From an uncultured Collinsella sp. (GTDB taxonomy: Bacteria; Actinomycetota; Coriobacteriia; Coriobacteriales; Coriobacteriaceae), in contig CABUNB010000012.1 of assembly GCA_902492755.1 (NCBI GenBank), forward strand, positions 1 through 50,785: 50,785 nucleotides of DNA, given 5' to 3'. The position numbers were made by a program, and so were the translations under genes. This document shows, piece by piece, positions 44,381-50,785 of this stretch. The notes under the pieces are model-generated. The model was not told the origin of the DNA and made no database searches. It saw only the letters and a list, made by a program, of their open reading frames with translations. Every line of letters begins with the position of its first letter. Position 1 is the stretch's first letter.

Positions 44381-46603
44381 CTACACGATTTGGTTCACGT
44401 GCGTCTCGTCGTCGAACTTGGCGGCGCCGGGCTCAACATCCTGGGGAGCGGCAGCGTCCACCAGAGCCTGCTTGAGCTCGGTGTACTGACGCTCCACCTC
44501 GCCCTCGGCCCACACCTGGTCGGCGATGGCGTCGACCTGGCAGGCAGAGAACTTGTCCTCGGGCGTGTGCGAGACCGGGTCGACCTTGTGCATGGTCAGC
44601 TCATTGCACTTGCCGATCCACCACTGGTAGGTCATATAGACCGTGCCCTTGTTGATACGGTCGCTCACGTCCGCGCGGCTGTAAACCTGGCCGCGGCGGC
44701 TGTGAACCGAGACGATGTCGCCGTTCTTGATGCCGCGGGCCTTCGCGTCCGCGGGATTCATGCGAACGAAACCGGGCTCGTCGGCAAGCAGGGCCAGCGT
44801 CTTGCAGTTACCGGTCATCGAACGGCAGCTGTAGTGGCCGACCTCGCGGACGGTGCAAAGGATGAGCGGGTACTCATCGTCGGGAAGCTCGGAGGGCGCC
44901 TCCCAGTCGTGCGCCATCAGGTTGGCACGGCCGTCCTTGGTGGTGAACTTGCCACCAGCGAACATGTCGGGCGTACCGTGGTCGTTCACATCGGTGCTCT
45001 TGACCGGCCACTGTGCGTAGCCGCCCTCGGGAGCCATCTTCTCGTAGGTCGCGCCCACAAAGTTGGGGCACAGGCTAATGCACTCGTTCCAGATCTGCTC
45101 GGTGTTGTCGTAGTGCATGGGGTAGCCCATGCGCGTGGACAGATCGGCAAAGATCTCCCAGTCGTGACGGCACTCGCCCTTGGGCGGAACAGCCGCGTCA
45201 AAGTGCTGGAAGCTACGGTCGGATGCGGTAAAGACACCCTCGTGCTCACCCCAAGAGGTAGCAGGCAGGATGACGTCGGCGAGCATGGTCGTCTGCGTCA
45301 TAAAGATGTCCTGGCAAATGAACAGATCCAGCTCGGAGAGCGTCTTGCGCATACCGGCCGAATCGGGCTCGGTCTGCACCGGGTCCTCGCCGTAGTTGTA
45401 GAAGCAGTGCACCTTGCCCTCGTCGACCAGGTGACCCAGATCGGTGAGCTTGTAGCCCTCCTCGAGAGGCAGCTTCTCCTCGGGCACGCCCCAGGCCTTG
45501 GCGAACTTGGCGCGCGCGGCCGGGTCGGTGACCTTTTGATAGCCAGGGTACAGGTTGGGCAGCATGCCCATATCGCAGGAGCCCTGGACGTTGTTCTGGC
45601 CACGCACGGGCGCGAGGCCGGAATTGGGTTTGCCGATCTGGCCGGCAACGCAGGCGATGGAGGCGATGGTATGCACCGTCTTCAGGTTCTGCTTCTGCTG
45701 GCATACGCCCATGCCCCAGCCAATGATGGCGGAAGGCTTCGCCGTGGCGTACATCTCGGCAGCTTGGTGGATCAGCGCGGGCTCGACACCCGTGATGTCC
45801 TGTACGGATTCGGGAGTGTAGTTCTTGATGGTCTCCCACCACTCGTCAAAGCCGTTCGTGTGTTCGGCGACGAATTCCTTGTCGTAGAGGCCATCGTTGA
45901 CCAAGCAGTTGGCAAAGGCGTTGAGGAACGCAACGTTGCAACCGTTCTTGATCGGAAGGTAGAGATCGGCGATACGCGCGGTTTCGATATGGCGCGGATC
46001 GGCGACGATGATCTTGCAACCCTTTTCTTTGGCTCGCACGATACGCCTTGCGACGATGGGGTGCGAATCGGCAGGGTTATAGCCGAAGAGGAAAATGCAG
46101 CCCGCATCCTCCATACCGGGGATGGAGCATGACATGCAACCTGAACCAACCGTGTCCATCAGACCGAGGACAGTAGGGCCGTGTCAAGTACGGGCGCAGT
46201 TGTCCACGCTGTGGGTGCCGATGCACGCACGCGTAAACTTCTGCATGACGTAGTTCGCCTCATTGCCGCCGCCTCGCGAAGAGCCGGTGGTCATGACAGC
46301 GTTAGGACCATATTCGTCAATTATGGCCTGCATCTTAGATGCGGTGAAATCCAGTGCCTCGTCCCAGCTTACGCGCTCAAGATCCGCGCCCTTAGTGCGG
46401 CGGATCATCGGGTGCAGTACGCGAGGAGTCAAGATCTTGGTGTCGTTGATGAAGTCGTAGCCGCTCATGCCCTTAAGGCACAGCTCGCTCTGGTTGGTGA
46501 TGCCGTTGAGCGGTTCGGTACCCACGACCTGGCCGTTTTGGACCAGGAGGTTAAACTGGCAACCGGCGCCGCAGTACGGGCAGATCACTTTATGCTTCTC
46601 CAT
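44381..46603 (-). CDS. fdhF: Formate dehydrogenase H, selenocysteine-containing (Sec140)
   Basis: Oxidises formate to CO2 in the formate hydrogenlyase reaction. 740 residues counting Sec, read through a UGA at 46186-46184. The residues around it are C-A-R-T-U-H-G-P, matching E. coli FdhF (C-A-R-V-U-H-G-P), and the Sec is residue 140 in both. The N-terminal [4Fe-4S] site uses Cys8, Cys11, Cys15 and Cys42. Downstream, GYNPADSHPIVARRI, RGQNNVQGSCDMG, ATSWGEHEGVFTASDR and REVGHYSCRSMTGNC follow E. coli closely. ATG 46603 has AAGGAAGGAGGG upstream. Cytoplasmic; no Tat signal. Automated callers will split it into two genes or call it a pseudogene. Confidence 0.97.
46148..46186 (-). promoter_or_regulatory. 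SECIS-like element at the fdhF UGA codon
   Basis: The hairpin begins with the UGA. GUCC (46171-46168) pairs with GGAC (46157-46154), exposing GGUCU in the loop. GGUCU begins 18 nt after the UGA, the same distance as in E. coli fdhF, and the first ten bases (UGACACGGCC) are the same. It should recruit SelB. Confidence 0.85.
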
Positions 46604-46678
46604 GACACCCTCCTTCCTTTCTCTGCTACCGAATGCTCGGTACTTATTTGACAATCATTGGGCCTGTCGCCCCAACGC

Positions 46679-47197
46679 TTACGCCTCGTTTTCGATGGTG
46701 GCGCGGGCACGCTCGGCAGTCAGTTCTGCCAGGCGCTCCTCGTCCACCAGGGTGAGGCCCTTGGTCGGGCACGCCTCGGCACACGCCGGACCGCCAGGAC
46801 GGTCCACGCACAGGTCGCACTTGAGCACGAAGCTCTTGGTCTGCGAACCCACGCGAACGTCGCCCATCAAGACCGGAACCTGCGTGGTCGCCACGCTCAC
46901 GGCGCCAAAGGGGCATGCCATGACGCAGCTCTTGCAGCCGATGCAGTTGTCCTCGTTGACGCCGATACGATGGTTCTTTGGATCAAAGAACAAGGCGCCC
47001 GTAGGACAGGCCTTCGCGCACGGGGCATCCTCGCAGTGATGGCAAGCCACCGGTGCGGAGATCTCGTACGTACGCGTCACGCGCAGGCGCGGCGCGGCGA
47101 TGTTGCCGGGGATGTCGTGCGCCTCGATGCACGCCGCCATACAGGTTTGGCACCCAATGCAGCGTGAGGAATCGGCTACGACTCGTTTATTGCCCAT
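46679..47197 (-). CDS. hydN: HydN/HycB-like four-cluster ferredoxin, partner of formate dehydrogenase H
   Basis: 172 residues, E. coli HydN being 175. Four [4Fe-4S] motifs: CIGCQTCMAAC, CHHCEDAPCAKAC, CIGCKSCVMAC and CDLCVDRPGGPACAEAC. The C-terminus RLAELTAERARATIE parallels HydN. It should take electrons from FdhF and pass them to HyfA. ATG 47197 with AGGAGGGAG; the frame to 47305 is discarded. 75 bp separate it from fdhF. First gene of the block. Confidence 0.9.
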   Translation of the reverse strand: MGNKRVVADSSRCIGCQTCMAACIEAHDIPGNIAAPRLRVTRTYEISAPVACHHCEDAPCAKACPTGALFFDPKNHRIGVNEDNCIGCKSCVMACPFGAVSVATTQVPVLMGDVRVGSQTKSFVLKCDLCVDRPGGPACAEACPTKGLTLVDEERLAELTAERARATIENEA

Positions 47198-47375
47198 GTT
47201 GTTCACTCCCTCCTGAATCCCATGCCGGAGAGACCCTGTCGACGTTGCCCCGGACCGCCCGTGGTCCGGCATCGGCGTATCGAGTGCATGCGGCGAAACA
47301 GGCACTTCGATAGAATTCCTCCAACGATATACAGGTTAAATATACGCAGTTGCAGGTGGCAAACTTGAGCATAGG

Positions 47376-47401
47376 CCCTGCAATACGGGTGTATTGCAGG
47401 G
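47376..47401. promoter_or_regulatory. Candidate operator upstream of hydN-fdhF
   Basis: Perfect 11-bp arms CCCTGCAATAC and GTATTGCAGGG around a 4-bp centre, 179 bp before the hydN ATG. A weak -10-like TATATT lies at 47344-47339 on the minus strand, which would put the palindrome near -55, an activator-like place. It could also end plus-strand RNA, but no plus-strand gene precedes it. Confidence 0.55.
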
Positions 47402-47441
47402 GTTTTGGCAGGTTGGAATTATTCTCTAGAAGCTATAAAGG

Positions 47442-47526
47442 TGAGTGTATTACATGCGTACATCCAAGGGAGATTTCACGCTCGTTTCTGAAGGATGTAG
47501 TACGTTTGTAATATCGTTTACACTCA
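47442..47526. repeat. Imperfect inverted repeat between hydN and the toxin-antitoxin genes
   Basis: TGAGTGTA and TTACATGCGTACATCC at 47442-47465 face GGATGTAGTACG, TTTGTAA and TACACTCA at 47493-47526, with a ten-base insertion in the right arm. The 47198-47626 gap shows no coding sequence; it holds this repeat and two palindromes. Confidence 0.55.
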
Positions 47527-47562
47527 ATTACTCTAGTGCAATAAAGTAGTGGTTGTAAGATT

Positions 47563-47576
47563 GGCTATTATTAGCC
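47563..47576. promoter_or_regulatory. Candidate toxin-antitoxin autoregulatory operator
   Basis: GGCTATTATTAGCC is a perfect 14-bp palindrome enclosing TATTAT, a good -10 hexamer, 50 bp before the antitoxin ATG. Repression by antitoxin binding over the -10 would be typical. Confidence 0.45.
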
Positions 47577-47626
47577 GATGTTGTATTTGACTATTCAAAT
47601 TGCACGCTCATTAAGGGAGGCCAGTG

Positions 47627-47950
47627 ATGTCATCGACTCAAAAACGAGCCATCCTGCAGGTGCGCATTCGCGAGGAAGACAAGCAGCATGCCGAACGTCT
47701 CTACGACGCCATGGGCACATCGCTCGCCGAGGCTGTCCGTCTATTTGTCGCGCAGAGTATTTTGATGCGCAAGCTCCCCTTTCAGCCGGTCGCCGTGCGC
47801 TCCAAGGACGGCACGGCCGCCTATGGACTGCTCAAAGCATATGGGGACCCCAATCGCCGCTCCGAGGAGCGCAATGCCTGGATTGAATACCTAGCCACAG
47901 AAAGCGACGAGTCGGTTTTGGGTCCCGAGGAAGTAGATATCCATGAGTAG
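47627..47950 (+). CDS. RelB/DinJ-type antitoxin
   Basis: 107 residues. The N-terminal ribbon-helix-helix segment VRIREEDKQHAERLYDAMG-TSLAEAVRLFVAQ followed by KLPFQP fits the RelB/DinJ family, which binds the operator and neutralises the toxin through its C-terminal half (rich in Glu here). GGGAGG six bases before ATG 47627; a GTG directly before it is less well spaced. Overlaps the toxin gene by 8 bp. Confidence 0.8.
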   Translation: MSSTQKRAILQVRIREEDKQHAERLYDAMGTSLAEAVRLFVAQSILMRKLPFQPVAVRSKDGTAAYGLLKAYGDPNRRSEERNAWIEYLATESDESVLGPEEVDIHE

Positions 47951-48440
47951 CACCATCATCGACGAGACCGTCATCCTGCGCTACCTGCTTGACGACGACG
48001 AGGTCCTGTCACCGCGCGCCGCCAAGGTCATCGCCACGCGCACCGCACGTGTCTACCCCGAAATCATCACGCGCGTCGTGGTCACGCTGCGCGACGTCTA
48101 TAAGGTTCCCCGCGTTGAAATTGCTGCGGCCATGAAAAGGCTGCTCGATGACGTCATGGTCGACGAGCCCACCGTTGTCGCCCTTGCCGTCAAACTCCTC
48201 GGCAAGACCCATATGGACTTTACCGACTGCCTCCTCGCAGCCCGAACCGCCATCTACAACGATGATGTCGTGAGCTTTGGCAAGCCCATCATCCAAGGCA
48301 TGATCGATTACCGCCGTAAACGCCAAACCGCCGCCGACGCCCGCGACCGCGCCGCCGACGCCCGCGGCCGTGCCGCCGAAGCCCGCAGCCACGGCACCGA
48401 TGCCACCATCGACAAGCTCCGCCACCACGGTCGCCACTAA
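47943..48440 (+). CDS. PIN-domain toxin-like protein (VapC-like) with repetitive basic tail
   Basis: 165 residues. The PIN fold shows Asp7 in IIDETVILRYLLDDD, Glu40, and Asp92/Asp95 in MDFTDCLLAAR; the later position usually Asp (tFDkdf) is Gly113 (VSFGKPI). Residues 129-147 form a tail of repeated A-D/E-A-R units (ADAR, ADAR, AEAR), then a His-rich end, beyond the usual length of about 130. VapC-type toxins cleave tRNA or rRNA. A PIN toxin next to a DinJ-type antitoxin is unusual; activity is uncertain given the changed acidic site. Confidence 0.75.
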   Translation: MSSTIIDETVILRYLLDDDEVLSPRAAKVIATRTARVYPEIITRVVVTLRDVYKVPRVEIAAAMKRLLDDVMVDEPTVVALAVKLLGKTHMDFTDCLLAARTAIYNDDVVSFGKPIIQGMIDYRRKRQTAADARDRAADARGRAAEARSHGTDATIDKLRHHGRH

Positions 48441-48485
48441 CCGACAGGCAACGGCATCGCCCGTCCCTCAACCCCATCCCCTCTT

Positions 48486-48554
48486 AAGTTGCGGTGAAAT
48501 ACGGACTGTTTCATGCCTTTAAAGGCCTCAACAGTCCGTATTTCACCGCAACTT
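48486..48554. repeat. AGTTGCGGTG palindrome, copy 3
   Basis: Perfect 25-bp arms (48486-48510, 48530-48554) starting AAGTTGCGGTGAAATACGG with a 19-nt loop, between the toxin gene and the convergent AbiEi-like gene. Nearly the same as copy 4. Confidence 0.92.
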
Positions 48555-48581
48555 ATTGAAGGTTGGCTGCGAACGATTTCG

Positions 48582-49583
48582 CTATCGGGAGTCGGCGTAG
48601 GGTTTTGTTGTCGGAATGCCGTAACCGCGCATCATGGCACCGAACGATTCTACGTCGTAGGTGTCCGAAAGTTTGAAATGAATGACGTTGTGGCCCATGG
48701 CACGAAGGTTCGCGTCGCGCATGAGGGCCGCTCGATAGGTTTTTGCCGCCGCTTGCTCTGGATCATCTTGAGCTTCGTCTTCAAACTTACCCAGCCCATG
48801 CAGCTCTGCCAGCGTCCATGATCCGTCTGGCATCTGCCAGCCATAATCTGCTAGATAATAACCAGCGTTTCCCGGTCGCGTTATCTCAACTTGAAGCTCG
48901 GGCGCGGCAACCCCAGCGAGAATCATCGCTGCTCTCGCCTCGGACTCGCCGCCATTGTCTGACCTGCAGTCCATATGCTCAAAAACGTCAAAAGCACGCG
49001 CGATGCCATGCAGCCCTCGGCAATTTGCCTGCGCATATGCTCGCAGCTCTTCGCGTTCGACATCGTACTCACGGGCCAAGCCATCGACATAGCCCAGCGC
49101 ATAGCGAAAGGCGCTCGTTCGGGCGATATCAACAACCGTTCGATACGGATCCGTCAGCGTAAACAGACCGAGCCGCCACACTTCGCCCGCCCGCCAGCGC
49201 TTGTATTCAACGAACTCATACGTATCACGCCTTGTAGACCGCGGCAGCAGCACTTGCACTTTATCCAGTAGCGTATACGCAGAGCCGATGCCGTAGAGCA
49301 GCGCTGCCGTCGATCCGCAAAACACAGCATCCGGTTCAACGACCGCAATAGCGGATGCCAGCTGAAAGATGCGATCTTCAACCCCAAGATTATTCCAATA
49401 GACCGGATCCGCATACACATGGTTGTAAAGACGAAGCATGAGCTCTTCCTGCATAAGCTCGCGCGCACGGCGTTCATCCCAAGGATCAATTGTTATAAGC
49501 AGCTGTCCATCTTGATGAATTCCAAGGGCCGAGAATAGCATCCTTGCATATGACTGCGGAATATGTTTGCCTTTATCGAGCAT
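48582..49583 (-). CDS. AbiEi-like protein with DUF559/endonuclease-like C-terminal domain
   Basis: About 333 residues. The N-terminal two-thirds resembles AbiEi-family proteins: a short winged-helix start, AVFCGSTAALLYG, and LFTLTDPYRTVVDIARTSAFRYALGYVDGLAREY. The last 110 residues look like a DUF559/Vsr-type nuclease fold: GGESEARAAMILAGV, LADYGW and LAELHGLGKFED (E..D..ExhG spacing). Such chimeras are common in Actinobacteria and get annotated as type IV antitoxin-like, usually without a partner toxin, as here. ATG 49583 has GGGG six bases upstream; ATG 49595 and GTG 49604 are also in frame, so the start is unsure. Confidence 0.68.
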   Translation of the reverse strand: MLDKGKHIPQSYARMLFSALGIHQDGQLLITIDPWDERRARELMQEELMLRLYNHVYADPVYWNNLGVEDRIFQLASAIAVVEPDAVFCGSTAALLYGIGSAYTLLDKVQVLLPRSTRRDTYEFVEYKRWRAGEVWRLGLFTLTDPYRTVVDIARTSAFRYALGYVDGLAREYDVEREELRAYAQANCRGLHGIARAFDVFEHMDCRSDNGGESEARAAMILAGVAAPELQVEITRPGNAGYYLADYGWQMPDGSWTLAELHGLGKFEDEAQDDPEQAAAKTYRAALMRDANLRAMGHNVIHFKLSDTYDVESFGAMMRGYGIPTTKPYADSR

Positions 49584-49768
49584 GGCCAACCCCATAACCG
49601 TCACGGCGGAGAGAATACCATTACGCTATCGCATGCTTCCGTCCGTAGGCCTTGCCAAAAGCTGACCAAAAGCTTGACGTCGCAGGTCAGAGGTTCAAAA
49701 AAAATTTACACTCTCGGTAGACGGTCGCTACGACCCTCCCAACGGCATCGGAATCCAACCTTACAAAT

Positions 49769-49835
49769 AGTTGCGGTGAAATACGGACTACATGGGCCAT
49801 AAAAGCCGGAAAACAGTCCGTATTTCACCGCAACT
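49769..49835. repeat. AGTTGCGGTG palindrome, copy 4
   Basis: Perfect 21-bp arms (49769-49789, 49815-49835) AGTTGCGGTGAAATACGG plus ACT. The stretch 49584-49915 holds this repeat and a terminator; no gene seen. Confidence 0.9.
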
Positions 49836-49868
49836 TAGGAGGGGATGGGGGTCCCGGCATGTATATGA

Positions 49869-49903
49869 AAACGGCTCTGGCACCAAATAGAGCCAAAGCC
49901 GTT
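49869..49903 (-). terminator. Terminator of the tRNA-Pro/tRNA-Gly unit
   Basis: AACGGCT and TGGC pair with GCCA and AGCCGTT, with one mismatch, followed on the minus strand by TTTTC. It lies 12 bp after tRNA-Gly. Confidence 0.7.
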
Positions 49904-49915
49904 AAAACTATCCTA

Positions 49916-49989
49916 TGGAGCGGGCGACGGGAATCGAACCCGCGTCATCAGCTTGGAAGGCTGGGGTTCTACCATTGAACTACGCCCGC
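49916..49989 (-). tRNA. tRNA-Gly (anticodon TCC)
   Basis: Acceptor GCGGGCG/CGCCCGC, anticodon stem CAGCC... with loop CTTCCAA, T-loop TTCGATT and encoded CCA; 74 nt. Confidence 0.96.
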
Positions 49990-49995
49990 AAGATA

Positions 49996-50072
49996 TGGTC
50001 GGGACGACAGGATTTGAACCTGCGACATCCTGCTCCCAAAGCAGGCGCGCTACCAAACTGCGCCACGTCCCG
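49996..50072 (-). tRNA. tRNA-Pro (anticodon TGG)
   Basis: Acceptor CGGGACG/CGTCCCG, anticodon loop TTTGGGA between CCTGC and GCAGG, T-loop TTCAAAT, encoded CCA; 77 nt. Six bases from tRNA-Gly on the same strand, so probably one transcript. Confidence 0.96.
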
Positions 50073-50163
50073 AAGGTGTTGAGCAGCTAAGGTCTAAACC
50101 TTGCGTGTCCCAAAGCGAAGGAAATTATAGGGGAGACTCCCCGCCTGTGCAAGCATTGATGCC

Positions 50164-50785
50164 TTAGCTCCTCGAATGTGCGACAAACTGGCTATGAACC
50201 AGACCGATCAAAAACGCCACCACAGCAACCGGTGCCCACGCAGCACCGATATCTGCCAGCGGCAACGCATCGAACGGCAGCCACACGCCAGCAAAGAACG
50301 CATCGCGGACCGAAGTGATTACGCTCTGCACCGCGACAACGCCGCCGACCCAGATCCACACCTGCGGATGAGTGTCGCAAAAGCCGTGCACCAGGCCCAT
50401 CAGTACCAGCACAATGGCAACGGGATACAGGGCGTTGAGCATAGGCACCGAGAACATAAGAATCACGTCGAGGCCCACGTTGGAGAGCACGCACGAAAAC
50501 GCCGCGAACACAAAGGCGAGAACCGCAAAGGGGCGGCGCATGGCCTCCTCGGAGGCCTCCGCTCCCCCTTCGACCACATACGTCTCGCAGAAGTAACGCG
50601 AGCAGCAGCTGATAAGGCCGATGCACACGTTCATGCAGGCGAGGAAGAAGATCGCAAAGACCACGACCGTGCCGGCTAGGCCAAAGTGCATGGAGGCAGA
50701 GCGGGCAAGGATGGCGGCGCCATTGGTGGCATCGGGCATCACGGTGCCGAGCTGCATACCGGCAAGGCCCAAGCCGCAGTAGATG
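50164..50785 (-). CDS. brnQ: Branched-chain amino acid transport carrier BrnQ (LIVCS family), C-terminal part
   Basis: The 3' half of a gene that continues past the right edge. The visible 206 residues include YCGLGLAGMQLG, the conserved segment with GLAGTVVVFAIFFLACMNVCIGLISCCSRYF, and further hydrophobic segments, in line with a 12-TM Na+- or H+-coupled importer of Leu, Ile and Val. The N-terminal half is outside the window. The gene ends about 90 bp from tRNA-Pro. Confidence 0.85.
   Translation of the reverse strand, partial: IYCGLGLAGMQLGTVMPDATNGAAILARSASMHFGLAGTVVVFAIFFLACMNVCIGLISCCSRYFCETYVVEGGAEASEEAMRRPFAVLAFVFAAFSCVLSNVGLDVILMFSVPMLNALYPVAIVLVLMGLVHGFCDTHPQVWIWVGGVVAVQSVITSVRDAFFAGVWLPFDALPLADIGAAWAPVAVVAFLIGLVHSQFVAHSRS

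Noticed and set aside
44381..46654. fdhF as a frameshifted or nonsense-mutated pseudogene, or as two genes.
   Set aside because: Both parts are in one frame with a single UGA at the exact Sec position of E. coli FdhF, a SECIS-like hairpin follows, and selA, selB and tRNA-Sec lie in the same block.
47198..47450. A sigma-54 promoter for hydN-fdhF as in the E. coli formate regulon.
   Set aside because: I found no convincing TGGCAC-N5-TTGC pattern on the minus strand, and no FhlA-like gene is in the window.

Overview
The window looks like a chromosomal segment of a high-GC, anaerobic, gut-type actinobacterium of the Coriobacteriia. Collinsella is my best guess. This is an inference from gene content, high GC and the many short intergenic palindromes; no rRNA or other taxonomic marker is present.

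Layout. (a) 1-2281, minus strand: start of an exopolysaccharide/capsule operon, led by a LoaP-type NusG paralogue, then an initiating sugar-phosphate transferase, a WecG/TagA glycosyltransferase and the first codons of a CapD-like epimerase. (b) 2609-5036: thrS and a small zinc-ribbon membrane protein. (c) 5037-5521: an intergenic region with six copies of a 15-bp motif in alternating orientation at exactly 40-bp steps, then a three-gene plus-strand operon (GlpA-like dehydrogenase, FAD oxidoreductase, DUF1667). (d) 9205-18790: an M24 aminopeptidase, folC, valS, clpX, clpP and tig, with several families of intergenic inverted repeats around them. (e) 18882-24455: tRNA-Leu, a two-subunit molybdenum hydroxylase and glutamate dehydrogenase.

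(f) 24713-47197, all minus strand, is the centrepiece: about 22 kb devoted to formate, hydrogen and selenium. In transcription order it holds a HydN-like ferredoxin, a selenocysteine formate dehydrogenase H (fdhF, in-frame UGA at codon 140 with a SECIS-like hairpin), the [NiFe] hydrogenase-4 complex hyfABCDEFGHI, the maturation genes hyfJ/hycH and hycI, a formate channel, a second molybdopterin oxidoreductase of unknown substrate, selA, selB, tRNA-Sec(UCA), mobA, and a DUF3343 (proposed Se/S carrier) protein with a Cys-rich head. Enzyme, membrane partner, protease, substrate channel, selenocysteine decoding and the bis-MGD cofactor step therefore lie in one co-directional block. selD and a formate-responsive activator are not in the window.

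(g) 47563-50785: an antitoxin/PIN-toxin pair, an AbiEi-like protein with a nuclease-like C-terminal half, tRNA-Gly, tRNA-Pro and the 3' part of a BrnQ carrier.

The intergenic DNA is unusually structured. At least three repeat families keep a conserved core while their paired arms differ in sequence between copies yet remain self-complementary within each copy. Such elements flank both valS and the aminopeptidase gene.
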